From contig CM043700.1 of assembly GCA_023935145.1 (NCBI GenBank), positions 27,332,001 through 27,396,000 of the forward strand: a DNA stretch of 64,000 bases. The letters run 5' to 3'. Position 1 is the stretch's first letter. Every line of letters starts with the position of its first letter. The translations under genes and the position numbers were made by a program. Shown here one piece after another: positions 50,042-61,919 of the stretch. This DNA comes from Bretschneidera sinensis. Its lineage: Eukaryota > Streptophyta > Magnoliopsida > Brassicales > Akaniaceae. The notes beneath the pieces were generated by a model. It made no database searches, was not told the DNA's origin, and was given only the letters and a program-made list of their open reading frames with translations.

Positions 50042-50515
50042 TGATGCAGGAGGATCCGAGTCAGATGATGCTGAGTTGTCAGATAATTCGTTGTTGGCAC
50101 TGAGATACCTTGAGTTGGCAGATCAGTGCAAAAATGGCAGGTGGACTACCTAGAACGGTTGACTGCCATTGATTCTGTTTTAGGCATTCAAATTTGCAGT
50201 TTTCAGTTTTAGGAAACTTTCCATTTGCAATTTCCTTTTGTATTCAAGTCAGCATTAACTGCCGTTGATTCTGCCTTAATACAATCGCTTAATTTTAGTA
50301 ATTTCCTTAGTTTTCCCTAAGATTATGTTTTCGGGGATTTTTTCCTTTTTTCTTTTGGCCTTATAAATAAGGAGGCCACGAACGGGTATTTGCATAATTT
50401 TAAATAAAACATCAGAGTTGTTTCTCTATATTGTTTAGGGTTTTTTCTTGTGTTACTCCCTGTGAACTATCTGTTCGACTAGCCTGCAAAATAATCGCTA
50501 TTCTGTCCGGCGTCA
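50042..50515 (+). repeat. 5' LTR of the Gypsy element
   Basis: 474 bp, TG..CA ends; a TATAAATAA box lies near 50363, in the usual U3 position. Confidence 0.9.
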
Positions 50516-50517
50516 AT

Positions 50518-50529
50518 TGGTATCAGAGC
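50518..50529 (+). promoter_or_regulatory. Primer-binding site (initiator Met-tRNA)
   Basis: TGGTATCAGAGC two bases after the 5' LTR. Confidence 0.9.
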
Positions 50530-50565
50530 TTCAGCGTTTTCCTAGGGCAAGATTTCATCAGTTCC

Positions 50566-51543
50566 ATGGCTGGTGGTCGTGGTCATGGTCGTCACGGGCA
50601 GGTTCTGAACGAGGAAGCCCCACACCGTGATCGTAACGTTCATGATGCGATGATTGAGGATTTACAGCGGCAAGTTGCAGAGTTAACCCAGCGTCTAGCG
50701 GCGCAGAATTTCGGTGATCGTGAGATTGAAGATCACGATTCTGATTCCAGTTTCGAAAACCTGCATCCCAATCCTGCTCGATTCTGGGAGCACTGTGGTT
50801 GGGAAGAATCGTTATGGAGACCTCGGTTTCAGAGTGGATCTACCTGAGTTTTCTGGTATGTTACAGGCCGAAGGATTCGTCGATTGGTTGAATGAAGTAG
50901 AGCGTATTTTCGAGTATAAGGAAGTCTCAGATCGTATTAAAGTGAAACTGGTCGCCATCAAACTCAAAGGCAGAGCATCTGCGTGGTGGGAGCAGTTGAG
51001 GTGCTCACGCGACCGACAGGGCAGGGCCAAGATCACAGATTGGGAGAAGATGAAGAAGAAGATGAAGAGTCACTTCCTTCCTTTCGGCTACACTCAAACC
51101 TTGTTTCAGCGACTTCATTCGTTGAGGCAAGGCACAAGATTGGTGGATGATTACACGGAGGAGTTCTATCAATTGATAGCCCGAAATGATTTATCCGAGA
51201 CAAAAGAGCAGATGGTGGCACGGTATTTGGGGGTATTACGGTAGCCCCTGCAGGATGTCCTCAGCCTTCACTCACTGTGGACCATTTCTGAAACAAACCA
51301 GCGTGCACTTGCGATGGAAAAACAGCAGAATAGGGGGCCAGTGATCAGAAGCGATCAAAGCAGTCGGCCAGTTCACCCTCAAGAATCCTGTCTTGCCCAG
51401 CAGCCACCCCAAGGTAACTCTAACCCAAATATTAGATGTTTCAGATATGGTGAACATGGGCATAAATCGACTGAGTGTAGGAAGCCTGCTAGTCATAAGG
51501 GCAAAAATCTCTTGATTGAGGACGACGGGGGTAGACGAAACTA
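50566..51543 (+). pseudogene. Gag remnant of the Gypsy element
   Basis: Starts MAGGRGHGRHGQVLNEE with a coiled-coil-like [14 protein letters not shown] frameshift near 50800 is required before the retrotransposon gag core [36 protein letters not shown] and [18 protein letters not shown]. An in-frame TAG at 51242-51244 replaces an expected Gln (CAG). The zinc knuckle reads CFRYGEHGHKSTEC, so the second Cys of the CCHC box is Tyr. Not functional. Confidence 0.85.
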
Positions 51544-52155
51544 AGGAGATTGGAGAGCTTATGTATGACGATGATGAAGATGGAGATTTGTTGTATGGAG
51601 ATGGCCATGAGACTCTGGTTGTTTGTAAGAGTCTACTGACCCCCAAGGGCGATTCAGGGGGACGATTGGTTGAGAACCAATATTTTCCACACGACCTGCA
51701 CAGTTGCCGATAAAGTCTGCAAGATGATCATTGACAATGGTAGTTGTGAGAATGTAGTGTCTGAAGAGACTGTCCAGAAACTGCAGTTGAAGACAGATCA
51801 TCATCCTAAGCTGTATAAATTGTCGTGGCTGAATAAAGGCAGTGAGGCAACAGTAGATAGGCGATGCCTAGTGTCTTTTTTGATTGGTAGGAAATATTTT
51901 GATAATGCTTGGTGTGATGTTGTGTCTATGGATGCTTGTCATGTATTGTTAGGCAGACCTTGGCAGTATGATCGCAGTGTTATTCATAATGGGCGAAAAC
52001 ATACATATTCCCTTAGCATCAAAGAGAAAAAGATTGTGTTGGCACCTCGTCGGGAAGAAACCACTCCTACCCCGGTAGCTAATAATACCAATCTGCTTTC
52101 GATGTCCAGGTTTTTAGCTAAGGTTGAGTGGAGACGTGGTGCCTTGTGGGAATAG
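51510..52155 (+). pseudogene. Retroviral-type aspartic protease remnant
   Basis: After an acidic linker (DDDEDGDLLYGD) come CKMIIDNGSCENVVSEETV, KLQLKTDHHP and a DACHVLLGRPWQYDR block, the layout of Gypsy polyprotein proteases. The usual D-S/T-G active triad reads D-N-G. Frame joins to neighbours are broken near 51540-51670 and 52120. Confidence 0.8.
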
Positions 52156-52471
52156 TGCAACAAACATGAATCCAGATTTACCAGCACAGGTACAACAGCT
52201 GCTAGTAGAGTCTTTTGACTTGATGCCAGAGGATCTTCCTCATGGGTTGTCGCCTAATGTCTTTAATGTGAAACACCTGAGTCATTCTTTTGTGGATTCC
52301 GATAAAGCGATTGTGAACTCGAGGACAAGTTCTTTCCAACCTGAGGCGATTGATGCAGGAGGATTCGAGTCAGATGATGCTGAGTTGTCAGATAACATGT
52401 TATTGGCACTGAGATACCTTGAGTTGGCAGATCAACGCAAAAATGGTAGGTGGACTACCTTGAACGGTTGA
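52124..52471 (+). pseudogene. Fused pre-RT and C-terminal polyprotein remnant
   Basis: QVQQLLVESFDLMPEDLPHG, the stretch that normally leads into reverse transcriptase, runs directly into FNVKHLSHSFVDSDKA and SRTSSFQPEAIDAGGFESDD, a polyprotein C-terminus. The frame continues through the 3' LTR boundary at 52351 and stops at 52469-52471, so about 40 C-terminal residues are LTR-encoded. Confidence 0.8.
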
Positions 52472-52837
52472 CTGCCATTGATTCTGTTTTAGGCCTTCAA
52501 ATTTGCAGTTTTCAGTTTTATGAAACTTTCCATTTGCAATTTCTTTTTGTATTCAAGTCAGAATTGACTGCCGTTGATTCTGCCTTAATACAATCGCTTA
52601 ATTTTAGTAATTTCCTTAGTTTTCTCCATAATTATGTTTTCGGGGATTTTTTCCTTTTTCCTTTGGCCTTATAAATAAGGAGGCCACGAACGGAAAGATT
52701 ATTTATTGTATTTGCATAATTTTAAATAAAACATCAGAGCTGTTTCTATGTATTGTTTAAGGTTTTTTTCTTGTGTTACTCCCTGTTTCTATCTGTTCGA
52801 CTAGCCTGCAGAATAATCACTATTCTGCCTGGCGTCA
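52351..52837 (+). repeat. 3' LTR of the Gypsy element
   Basis: 487 bp, closely similar to the 5' LTR with small indels, which suggests moderate age. Its first about 120 bp are coding. Confidence 0.9.
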
Positions 52838-53466
52838 GATAAAGACAACAATTTATCATGCCTCTAATAATATTTTCTAATATATAAATTTTGAAGATTT
52901 TATATAAGCAATTTATTTACAAATTCATTACTATATAGTTATATAAACAAGTTTGACAAACAATTCATGGATTCTTGGGTGGATTTTCAAACTTACGTTG
53001 TTGTTTATATATTTCTTGCATATATATTTTTATCATTAATTTACATTGTCATGTGAATTTTTTTTCTCAATATTGAATAAGGAATTATCAATTTATTATA
53101 TTTGGTGTAGTTATTTATATTATTATTATACAATCAACAATGAAATGTGACTAATCTTTAAAAAGAATAAGTAAAGTGTGACTATTGAAACAGATGTAGT
53201 ATTCAATATTGGGTCATCTGTATTATCATTATAATAAATAATGATTAAATATTAAATTTCCTATAGTTAAGATATTAAATCAGTATAAGTTTATTATCAT
53301 GAATAGTTATTTTATTTCATTCAAATTTGCTCAGTATGTATAATAAGTCCCGCACATGAGACACAGGCTTTATTATCCCATGCATAGTACTTAATAAAAA
53401 TGAAAATTACATAACCCGCTTCACACGATGTTAAATACCAAATTATTGAGTGTACTAAACTTGAAA

Positions 53467-53640
53467 AAGCAGTGTGTTAGTGGAGAAAAATGTTATAATT
53501 TATGAGAATATTAATGCCATGATTAGTAGGGTAATGGGTAATATCAAAGTAAAATTTTTTTGTCTCGGTCGAAACAAACAAGTGTCTTAGGGGAGAAAAA
53601 TATTATAATTTATGAGAATATTAATGTAAGGTTAGTGAAG
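53467..53640. repeat. About 110-bp tandem duplication
   Basis: AGTGTGTTAGTGGAGAAAAAT and AGTGTCTTAGGGGAGAAAAAT each introduce ATTATAATTTATGAGAATATTAATG, near 53472 and 53581. Confidence 0.75.
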
Positions 53641-56600
53641 TGAGGGGGTAAATCTCAAGGTAATAAGTTTTTGTTTTGGGTTTCGTAGTAGTAATCTGAA
53701 TTACCTTATATTTCGTCTTAGTGTTTGTTTTAATTGATTTAGTCGAATCATTTTATTTAGATTGAAATATAATATTATATAATTTTTTTATTATTTTTAT
53801 TTTCATCTATTGATTTAAATTTGTTTTTACATACTTGATTTTTTTTTTTTACAATGACTCTTTTAGTTAAATTTAGAAAATTTGGTAACGCAATTGCTAA
53901 ATTTTTTTTAGTTAATATTGTTTTTTAATTAGTATTATTTTGTGTTAATATTTAAATTTTGAATTATAATTATAATTTGTTGTTGGTTAATACACAAATT
54001 TTATCATGCTATGTTTAAATGATGATGATTGTATTATTATTTATATATATAATTTTATACATTTATTGAAAGATATGTGATTTTAATAAAAATATATTTA
54101 AAAATATCGTTAAATTTAAAACAACATACCAAAATAAATCAAAACCAAAACATTATTTTTTATAACTAAGGCAATCAGACATAAAATTTTCAAACATAAA
54201 ATTTTCAACATTAAATAATATATGAACGCCCACTAAAGTATAATTTATAGCCACAAACTTGTGCATTGAATATAAGATCTTTTCTCCGGCACCTATAAAT
54301 TAATTAATAGCTATACTAAATGTTAGCCTTCGAATGCACCTCATCGTGAGGTTTTTTTATATATAGATATTTTATTATTTTTTCATGTTTGGATAAAAAT
54401 TGTTTACGTTTTTTTTAATGAAATGTTTATTTTTCTAAGGGTAAAATAAAAGTTTTATTGATACACAATCGAGCACATAGAATACTTGGAAACAACCGGA
54501 GCAAATAATGCGGTTATTTGTCTGATTAAAAATTGTATATATTTTATCAATAAAAAATGTTTTTTATTTTCAAATTTATTTTAATTTTAGACTACTTTCT
54601 TTTATCTTTCTTATCAAATTTGCCTACTACTTTTTATTTCAAATTAATTTCCAATAAAAAAATAATTATTCAACAAATCCTAAATTAAGACTATGGGATC
54701 ACAAAATTTTAAGTTAGACTCCATCAGCATGTGGTTATCATTTTAATATATTTGACTATTTTTCTCACTTTATATGATGCAATTATATTATGGGTTATGT
54801 CAGATTATTTGTGATCAAATCTATCATCTTGCTTATATAGTATCATTCCAATAGAAAAAAAAAGTCATCCATACACATGCGTCGGTAAGCTAGTAAAAAT
54901 GAGAGAAAGATAAATCTAGTTTTTTTTTTTTTAAAAGCAAATCTAGTAATTAATGAAAAAGAAACACTTACAATGTATTTGAATGGAGAGAAAAGAAAGA
55001 AGATGGTGCATATATTCTTTATTTGTGAAGCTTTTTTAACGAGAATAACTTAAAAAAATGGAGAGGATCCCTTTATTTCTTTTCAAATCTTTATTTTAAA
55101 TTCTTTCAAAATTATGAGAAGATTTGAAAAGGAAATGAATCTCCTTTATATAATTTTTAATGTATTTATTATTATACCTCTTAACTTTCCAATAACATTT
55201 TTTTATATTAATGAATGATAAAATAATAAATGTGTTATATATATATATAATTTTAAACATCTAAACAAAGAGTACATATAAGTAGTTTCAATTTCCTCTT
55301 TATTCTTTTCCTGCCATATCATTTCCTCTATTTTCTCTTTTATTTTTCAAAATGAAGCATAAATTTTAATATAAAACTATCCAAATGTAAGGGGGGAAAA
55401 TAGAGCTAGAGAGGAGAATAACTGATAAATGGCTGAGTCAGAGTGCCATACTTTCAAAAGCCACAACTTTTGGTAAATTATCTCATTACTGGTGTAGGAT
55501 TTTATTTTGTACTTCTTGCTAGTAAGAACATTTGAAATCTGAAAAGTCACGCCAAAATTTCTTAGTACGGTAGTGACTAACATATAGAAAGAATTCATTT
55601 GTATAGCTTACAATACCAAATAGTTTGTCCCTAAGATAAACAATTATATTTATCAATTATTTACTTTAAAATTATTTATAATATTATTTTTTTAAATTAT
55701 TTGAATTTAAGTTTTTTAAAAAAAATAAAACATATAATATTATTTTAACTTTTAAAATTGAAAATTTTCTTTTTTTTATTTTTATTGATGATAGTCTTTA
55801 ATATTCATTTATTTGAGATGTCAAGTAATAAAAAAAAAATGAAATCGAAAGTTATTAATTTAACTATTCATTTCTTTTTTACTTTCTAACTATACAAAAA
55901 TAAAATGCTTTATCTTTTTTTACTCTCTCAACTCATATTTTATTTTAGAGCTATGTTACTAATACATTTCGTTAGAATATTTATTTTATACATTCTGAAA
56001 ACTTTAATAGTAATTATCATTCAAGATTTGAAATAATAACTATTCAAATTTTAGCCGAATATGTCCAGATATCCGGTGCGAATGTATATCCTACAATATT
56101 TACTCTTAATTTTAACATACAAATAAGAGAAGGATAGCCACGGTCCTTACCTTTCTATTTCATCCATTCTCTTTTAAGTATCCTCTTCCATCCTTATCCT
56201 CTAAACTCCCCCGAATAAAGTGTAAGAGTTTGAAGTGGGGATGGCGTTTTGTCATGTCTCCCTTTGGGTAACATGCTCATGCCCTCCTTATATAGAGACC
56301 TGCTGCCTACCCTCGGAAAATCGAACTTAAAGCTAAGTATTTGAACGTGACATTCAACGGTGGCAGACCCTCTCCATTTCACCATCATTTTGCTTTGTCA
56401 ATTCCATTTTCATCTTTACTGTTACCGTGGGCCTCCATTTAACGTTGTGGTGTTCTACTAGTTATCATGATTCAATTACATGGAGTATTAATACTGAAAA
56501 TCATATGGATTCAAATATTACACTTCATTATTTTATTTTACTATGATAATTACCATTAACCAAAAACAGAAATAAATTTCATTGTAGTAATAAAGCATGA

Positions 56601-57493
56601 AGTCTTAAGATCTAGATATAAAATAATTTACAATATCGTTAGACATTATCATAATATAAAATAATATTTAATTCGAATAAACATTAATCGAGATTTGAGT
56701 CGGTATGAACATCAATCGAGTTGAAAAGTGTCTATTTCGTCCCCATCTCCATTCATATATACAGGAGATTTTTAAAAATCTTTATCTTGTCTTCACAGAG
56801 ATTAAATATCTTTTAAACTCGTTTAATCAGATTGAAGGATGTCATGTCTTCGTTGGGCTGAAGTTATTGCCACCCGTAGTCTTCATACCCATTATGTTCA
56901 ACACAGCAAGGGGGCTAGGGGGCTGACTTTGGTTTATATCTTAATAAAAAAACTATGTTTAAAAGATAATTAGTGATTAATTATTTGAAAATTTTAAATT
57001 AATGAAACAATACTTAATTATTTTTTATAATCAAATACTTCAATATTATTTTACATCATGTTCGATTCAATAAATTTCATGAGGTTAAATTTGTTGTAAA
57101 AATAGTTTCAATTTATTTACAATCTAACAAAAATTTGTGCCTATAATATAATTTTGTAAATACTTCGACTTAAAGATTATCAATTTTGTTTTGCTTCTAA
57201 GCTATTTTTTCCCTCTCCACACTTGTAATTTAAACAGATAATTAGGATTGAAAATCACGAATACCTACAATATTTCTCAAGATTTGACAGCGACCTTTTA
57301 AATTTTATACTAATCCAAATTGAGGCAGGCTTGACCCGACTTACGATTGAAGGGATGGTGTGGCCATCACCAGTGGAATTATTTGAATTATTATTGTCAT
57401 CTTAGATGAAAAATCAAGATGTGAAATGAAATGACATATTTGCTTGAGTTGACGACCACTTACTTTATCGTACGTTTGGCTCCATTGAAGAAT

Positions 57494-57625
57494 ATGCTTT
57501 ACTCAAATGATATAAATGAGCATGTACTACAATATACAACTTTGGTGAGTGGATTTCATATGCTTTGCTCAATTGATATAAATGACATATACTATAATAT
57601 ACAACTTTGGTAAGTGCATTTCATA
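57494..57625. repeat. About 67-bp tandem duplication
   Basis: TGCTTT-CTCAA-TGATATAAATGA and ATATACAACTTTGGT-AGTG occur twice in succession. Confidence 0.8.
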
Positions 57626-58569
57626 GATAAGTTTACTAAATATGTCCAATCATGTGATCACTAGTGTTTTGTATTTTTCTATTATTCACTTCAAGAAAAC
57701 ATGACATACACCTGACAAATTTAATTCCATATATTGAAGGAATTTAAGACCTCAAAGAAGCATTATCTCCTTGCCTTGCCAATATATTATTATCTTTTAT
57801 TTTTATTTTTATAAAGATATTAAAGGTACATTTGGTTCATGATATTTTATTGATATTAGATAGGATTGTATCAATTTAATTTTACTTTAATCTCTAATTT
57901 TATATTAGGTTATCAATTAGAATGAGATTAAGTTAATCTTACCTAACTCCTAATCTCATCAAACTAAGAAAAATTTGGTGAGAGTAGAGATTCAGTGTTG
58001 TATAAGGTAAAAGTATGGTGCCACGGTGCCAAGGCCTAGGCCTAAAGCCTTGGGTAACGTAGCACCTAAAGACTGAAGGACATTTTAGATCGAACTAAGG
58101 AGGCACCTCCCATGAGTTGTCGCATAGCCAGAACCTAAAGGGTGCCATTGGCATCATCACCTGTAGGGAGACATGTGAAGGGACCATGTTATCTTTAGCG
58201 ATTTGAGGGATCTTGACAAGGTCTTGACACTTAGGATCATGGAGAGCCCTTCGCCTACCTCCCACTCACTCCAGGGATCATTTGGAAATGTTTGATTGAT
58301 GGATTGAACAATGCATTGTTGGTGAGACATCTCACCCCAACTTCTTAGTCAATTAGAGAGAAAACACAAAGTACGAGCATGGTATTATCACCCCGTCTGT
58401 CAATTCTACTGCCTGAAGTCCGCAAATGCCCTCGCCTAGAATATGGCGTCGCCACAAGCTCAAGCATTTAGCTTCTTTTTTTTTTATCGGTAAAGTTAAT
58501 TTTATAGATCAAAAAATTATATACAAAAATACACTGGACATACCCAGGAGATAAGAACATTAAGACCAA

Positions 58570-61500
58570 TTACAAGCATAATATGAATTCAGAAAAATTA
58601 GCATATACAACTCTATAGACATGTATTTTAATTTTCTTGATAATGCTGCTTGGGGATATAACAATTCCTTCAAATTGTTTAGCATTTCTAGCTAGCCAAA
58701 TATGGTGGACCGTACTGGCCAAAGCAGCTCGCTTAGCCTTAGCAGATGGGCTAGTCCCCCTAACTTCCTTGCGGATCCATTTTGCTGCACTTTTGATGGT
58801 GTTCATACCCCTTCTGCTGCCTAACCAGTCTTTAATATCTTTCCATATAGACTCACTGATTCTGCAGGAGAAGAAGAGGTGCTTAACTGATTCTTCTGAG
58901 GCCCTGCACAGGGAGCAAGTTTTGTCCATATCAGTGAAAAGGAGTTTGTCCTTTGTGAGCAATTTATCTTTATGCCTAGCCATAAAATGAAGGCATGCTT
59001 GGGTGTACAGCTGCTGCTCCACACCACTGGTGCCCACTTAACTTTTGATCCTTTGGGCCTAAAGAAGTCATAAGCCTTCTTGATACTTATTGAGTTCTGC
59101 TCTTCCCATTGCTGCATCCTGGCCACTGCTTGTTGAATGGAAACCTCAGAAGAGATAAGGCCATTCTTGATTTCAAGTATTTTTTTTCCATAAGGGAGAG
59201 TCCTCATGCTTTGGGCATAGAGTCCATATAGAAGCCCTTTGCATAAAGAAATGATTTACCCATCTGACCCACATCGAATCTTTCTTATGATGGATGTTCC
59301 GCAAAGCTTTGGAAAGCAGCGCTGAGTTCCAGCTTTTGAGGTCAATGAAACCCAGCCCACCCACAACTTTAAGTAAACAGACTTCCTTCTATGCAACTAG
59401 AGCCTTTTTAGTGCTTGAGTTCTTACCATTCCATAGAAAAGATCTGCATATTCTGATTATACTATCCATGATATTTGCTGGTATGAGGAAGATAGATAAC
59501 CAAAAACATTCCACACCCTGCAAGACAGATTTAATTAACTCTACTCTTCCAGCAAAAGAGAGAGATGTCCCAACCCATGCATTGATGTATATTGAGATTT
59601 TCTCAATAAGAGGGAGGTAGTGCGCTGTGTTGAGTCTTGTTGAGGCCAAGGGAACCCCTAAATATCTGAAGGGGATCAAGCCTTCTTCAAGGCCTGTGAC
59701 CCTTCTGATTTCTTGAAGATCATGACTACAGATCCCTGCAGTGAACACACTTGATTTGGGAAGACTTGCCTGCAGGCTAGAGTAGTCACTGAATCTTTTA
59801 ACACATTCCATAATCATACTGACTGACCTAACATCCCCTCTAGCAAACAGGATGAGATCATCTGCAAATGCAAGGTGGGTAATCTTGAGTTGCTCACACT
59901 TTGGATGGAAATTAAATTCAAGATATTCATTCAGCCTTAACAGTAGTCTTGAGAGGTATTCCAAGCAAAGAACAAGTAGGAATGGGGATAAGGGATCTCA
60001 TTGTCTGAGACCTCTCTTGCCTTCAAAGAACCCATAGAGACTCCTATTAAGTGTAATTGAGTATGTTGTTATAGATACACACTCTATAATCCAGCCTGTG
60101 AACTTTGCTGGAGAGCCTAAACCCTTGAGCATATTTTCCAGGAATTCCCAATTAACTGAGTCATAGGCTTTCCTAAGGTCAATCTTCAGCATACATCTAG
60201 GAGAGATTCTCTTCCTGCCATATTTTCGGAGCAGTTCTTGCACTAAGTAAATACTCTCTATCATACTTCTGTTCTTAATAAAGGCAGCCTGGGCAGGATT
60301 TATAATGCTTTCCAGAATGGAAGATAAACGAGAGGCAATAATCTTAGAGATGACTTTATATACCACATTGCAGCAAGTGATAAGTTTAAACTCTTCCACT
60401 CTTGCAGCTTGCTTAGATTTTGGGATCAGTGCAATATGGTTGATCTGTTTAAGAAGTTTTCCATTTCTTAAAAACTCTTGCATAGCCCCCACAAAATCCA
60501 ATTTGATAGTCTCCCAAGCTTTCTTGAAGAAAGTAGAAGTGTACCCATCAGGTCCAGGGGATTTATCATCTCCAATACTAAACAATGCTTCTTTGATCTC
60601 TGCTTCAGTGACTTCTCTAAGCAGAAGGCCTACTTGCTCCTCATTCACTTTGGGACCCTCATCAATTACCTCTGTGTCAAAGGGGCAATAAACTTCTGTC
60701 GAGCCCAACAGATTCTTATAAAAACGAATAAATTCAATTGCCACTTGAGCCTCAAAGGTAGTCTGTTGACCATCATGTGTTTCCACTGCAGCTATATGAT
60801 TCCTGTTCATTTTCCTCTTCATTATGGCATGGAAGAATTTAGTACCCCTGTCGCTATTCATTAAGAATTTTCTTTTAGCTTGCTGTGAGTAGAAACTCCT
60901 TTCTGCTTCAGCTAGATTGAAAGTTTTAAGTCTCTGTTCTGCCACCCTCACTTGTAGCTCAGTATCTGAGATGTTATAATGCAGTTCCTGTTGCATTCAT
61001 AATAATTCACTAGACACCTTAGCAACTCTAGTAGAAATATGACTAAAATGCCTATCATTTAGATGCTTGAGAGGGCCTTTAAGCGCTTTCAGGTTCTTGC
61101 ACAGCTTGAACATCTTGTAACCTACAAAATTATTATCTAAGACACACTAACTATCCCCTAGAAATTATTATGAGAAGCCCACATGTTAAAGAACTTGAAA
61201 GGTCTTTTCCTACCCCTCTCATCTTCAAACAGGGATACTATGCAGTGAGAGTGATCAGAGAGGCAGCCTGGAAGAATAAACTTGGCATGAGCATGAAATC
61301 CTCTCTGAATCCATATACTGTTCTCCATATCTCTGTCAAGCTTGCACCAAGTATGGTTATTTAACCATGTGAACAAACACCCAGTGAAGTTTACATCTGT
61401 TAGACCCGTTTCCCTACAACAGGAAAATGGGTCCTTTAATTCATAGGCTGAAACAAGCAACCCATTCCCTTTTTCTTCCATAGAAAACACATTATTGAAA

Positions 61501-61919
61501 TCATCCATAACCAGCCATGGGGAGGAAGAGCTGTAACTGAATTCACAAAGGTTATCCCAGAGTGGTCTGCGAGATACAATCGTTTGGGAGCCATATACAA
61601 AACTAGCAGTAAATTGTATAGAAGAAATTAAGCATTTTATATCACAATGAACTACTTGAGGAGTAGAGTCAATAACAGACAAGCTGACCTTTGAAGGATT
61701 CCAGATGACAAGAACTCTACCAGCATCATGAGTGTGGAAGTTGTTAACTTAGTTTCACATTCTGAACTTGTTTTTCATAATCTTGCTGAGTTTCTCTTCA
61801 CATAACTTTGTCTCCAGAATACTCATAATATCTGTATTATTTTTGTTCATGAGGTACAAAACCCCATTGTGCTTCAGGGACTTGTGGAAGCTCATGATAT
61901 TCCAGCTTGCTATTTTCAT
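58570..61919 (-). pseudogene. LINE ORF2: endonuclease and reverse transcriptase, disabled
   Basis: Starts at 61919 (MKIASWNI), overlapping the end of ORF1 by 83 bp in another frame. The APE-type endonuclease shows ILETKL (catalytic Glu), RVLVIWNPSKV, MDDFNNVFS where GDFN is usual, and SDHSHC. Reverse transcriptase shows GDDKSPGPDGY, LIPKSKQA, INPAQAAFIKNRSM, MLKIDLRKAYDSVNWEFL and the catalytic AFADDLILF, followed by FRYLGVPLAST. The C-terminus has a Cys/His zf-RVT-like stretch (CSLCRASEESVKHLFFSC). Lesions include stops near 61767-61773, 61158, 60997 (CGA to TGA), 59998 just before DPLSPF, and 59387 (Trp to TAG), plus a frameshift at an A8 run near 59187 and another near 58985. Long open stretches remain between lesions. 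Confidence 0.92.

Larger units (their letters stand above)
50042..52837 (+). mobile_element. Internally deleted Ty3/Gypsy-type LTR retrotransposon
   Basis: LTRs at 50042-50515 and 52351-52837 begin TGATGCAGG and end GGCGTCA, flanked by the 5-bp target duplication GATAA (50037-50041 and 52838-52842). The primer-binding site TGGTATCAGAGC (initiator Met-tRNA) lies at 50518-50529. The interior keeps gag and protease, then jumps from a segment just before reverse transcriptase to the polyprotein C-terminus. Reverse transcriptase, RNase H and integrase are missing. The element is defective. Confidence 0.93.
52843..58464. other. Long intergenic stretch
   Basis: Very AT-rich DNA with short spurious frames. 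It holds tandem repeats at 53467-53640 and 57494-57625. A possible MITE relic at about 57830-57985 (CATTTGGTTCATGATATTTTATTG) and a palindromic AAGGCCTAGGCCTAAAGCCTT patch near 58031-58052 are present. No conserved gene was recognised. Confidence 0.6.

Noticed and set aside
59294..60864. Several plus-strand frames over the LINE
   Set aside because: Antisense shadows of the LINE reverse transcriptase frame.
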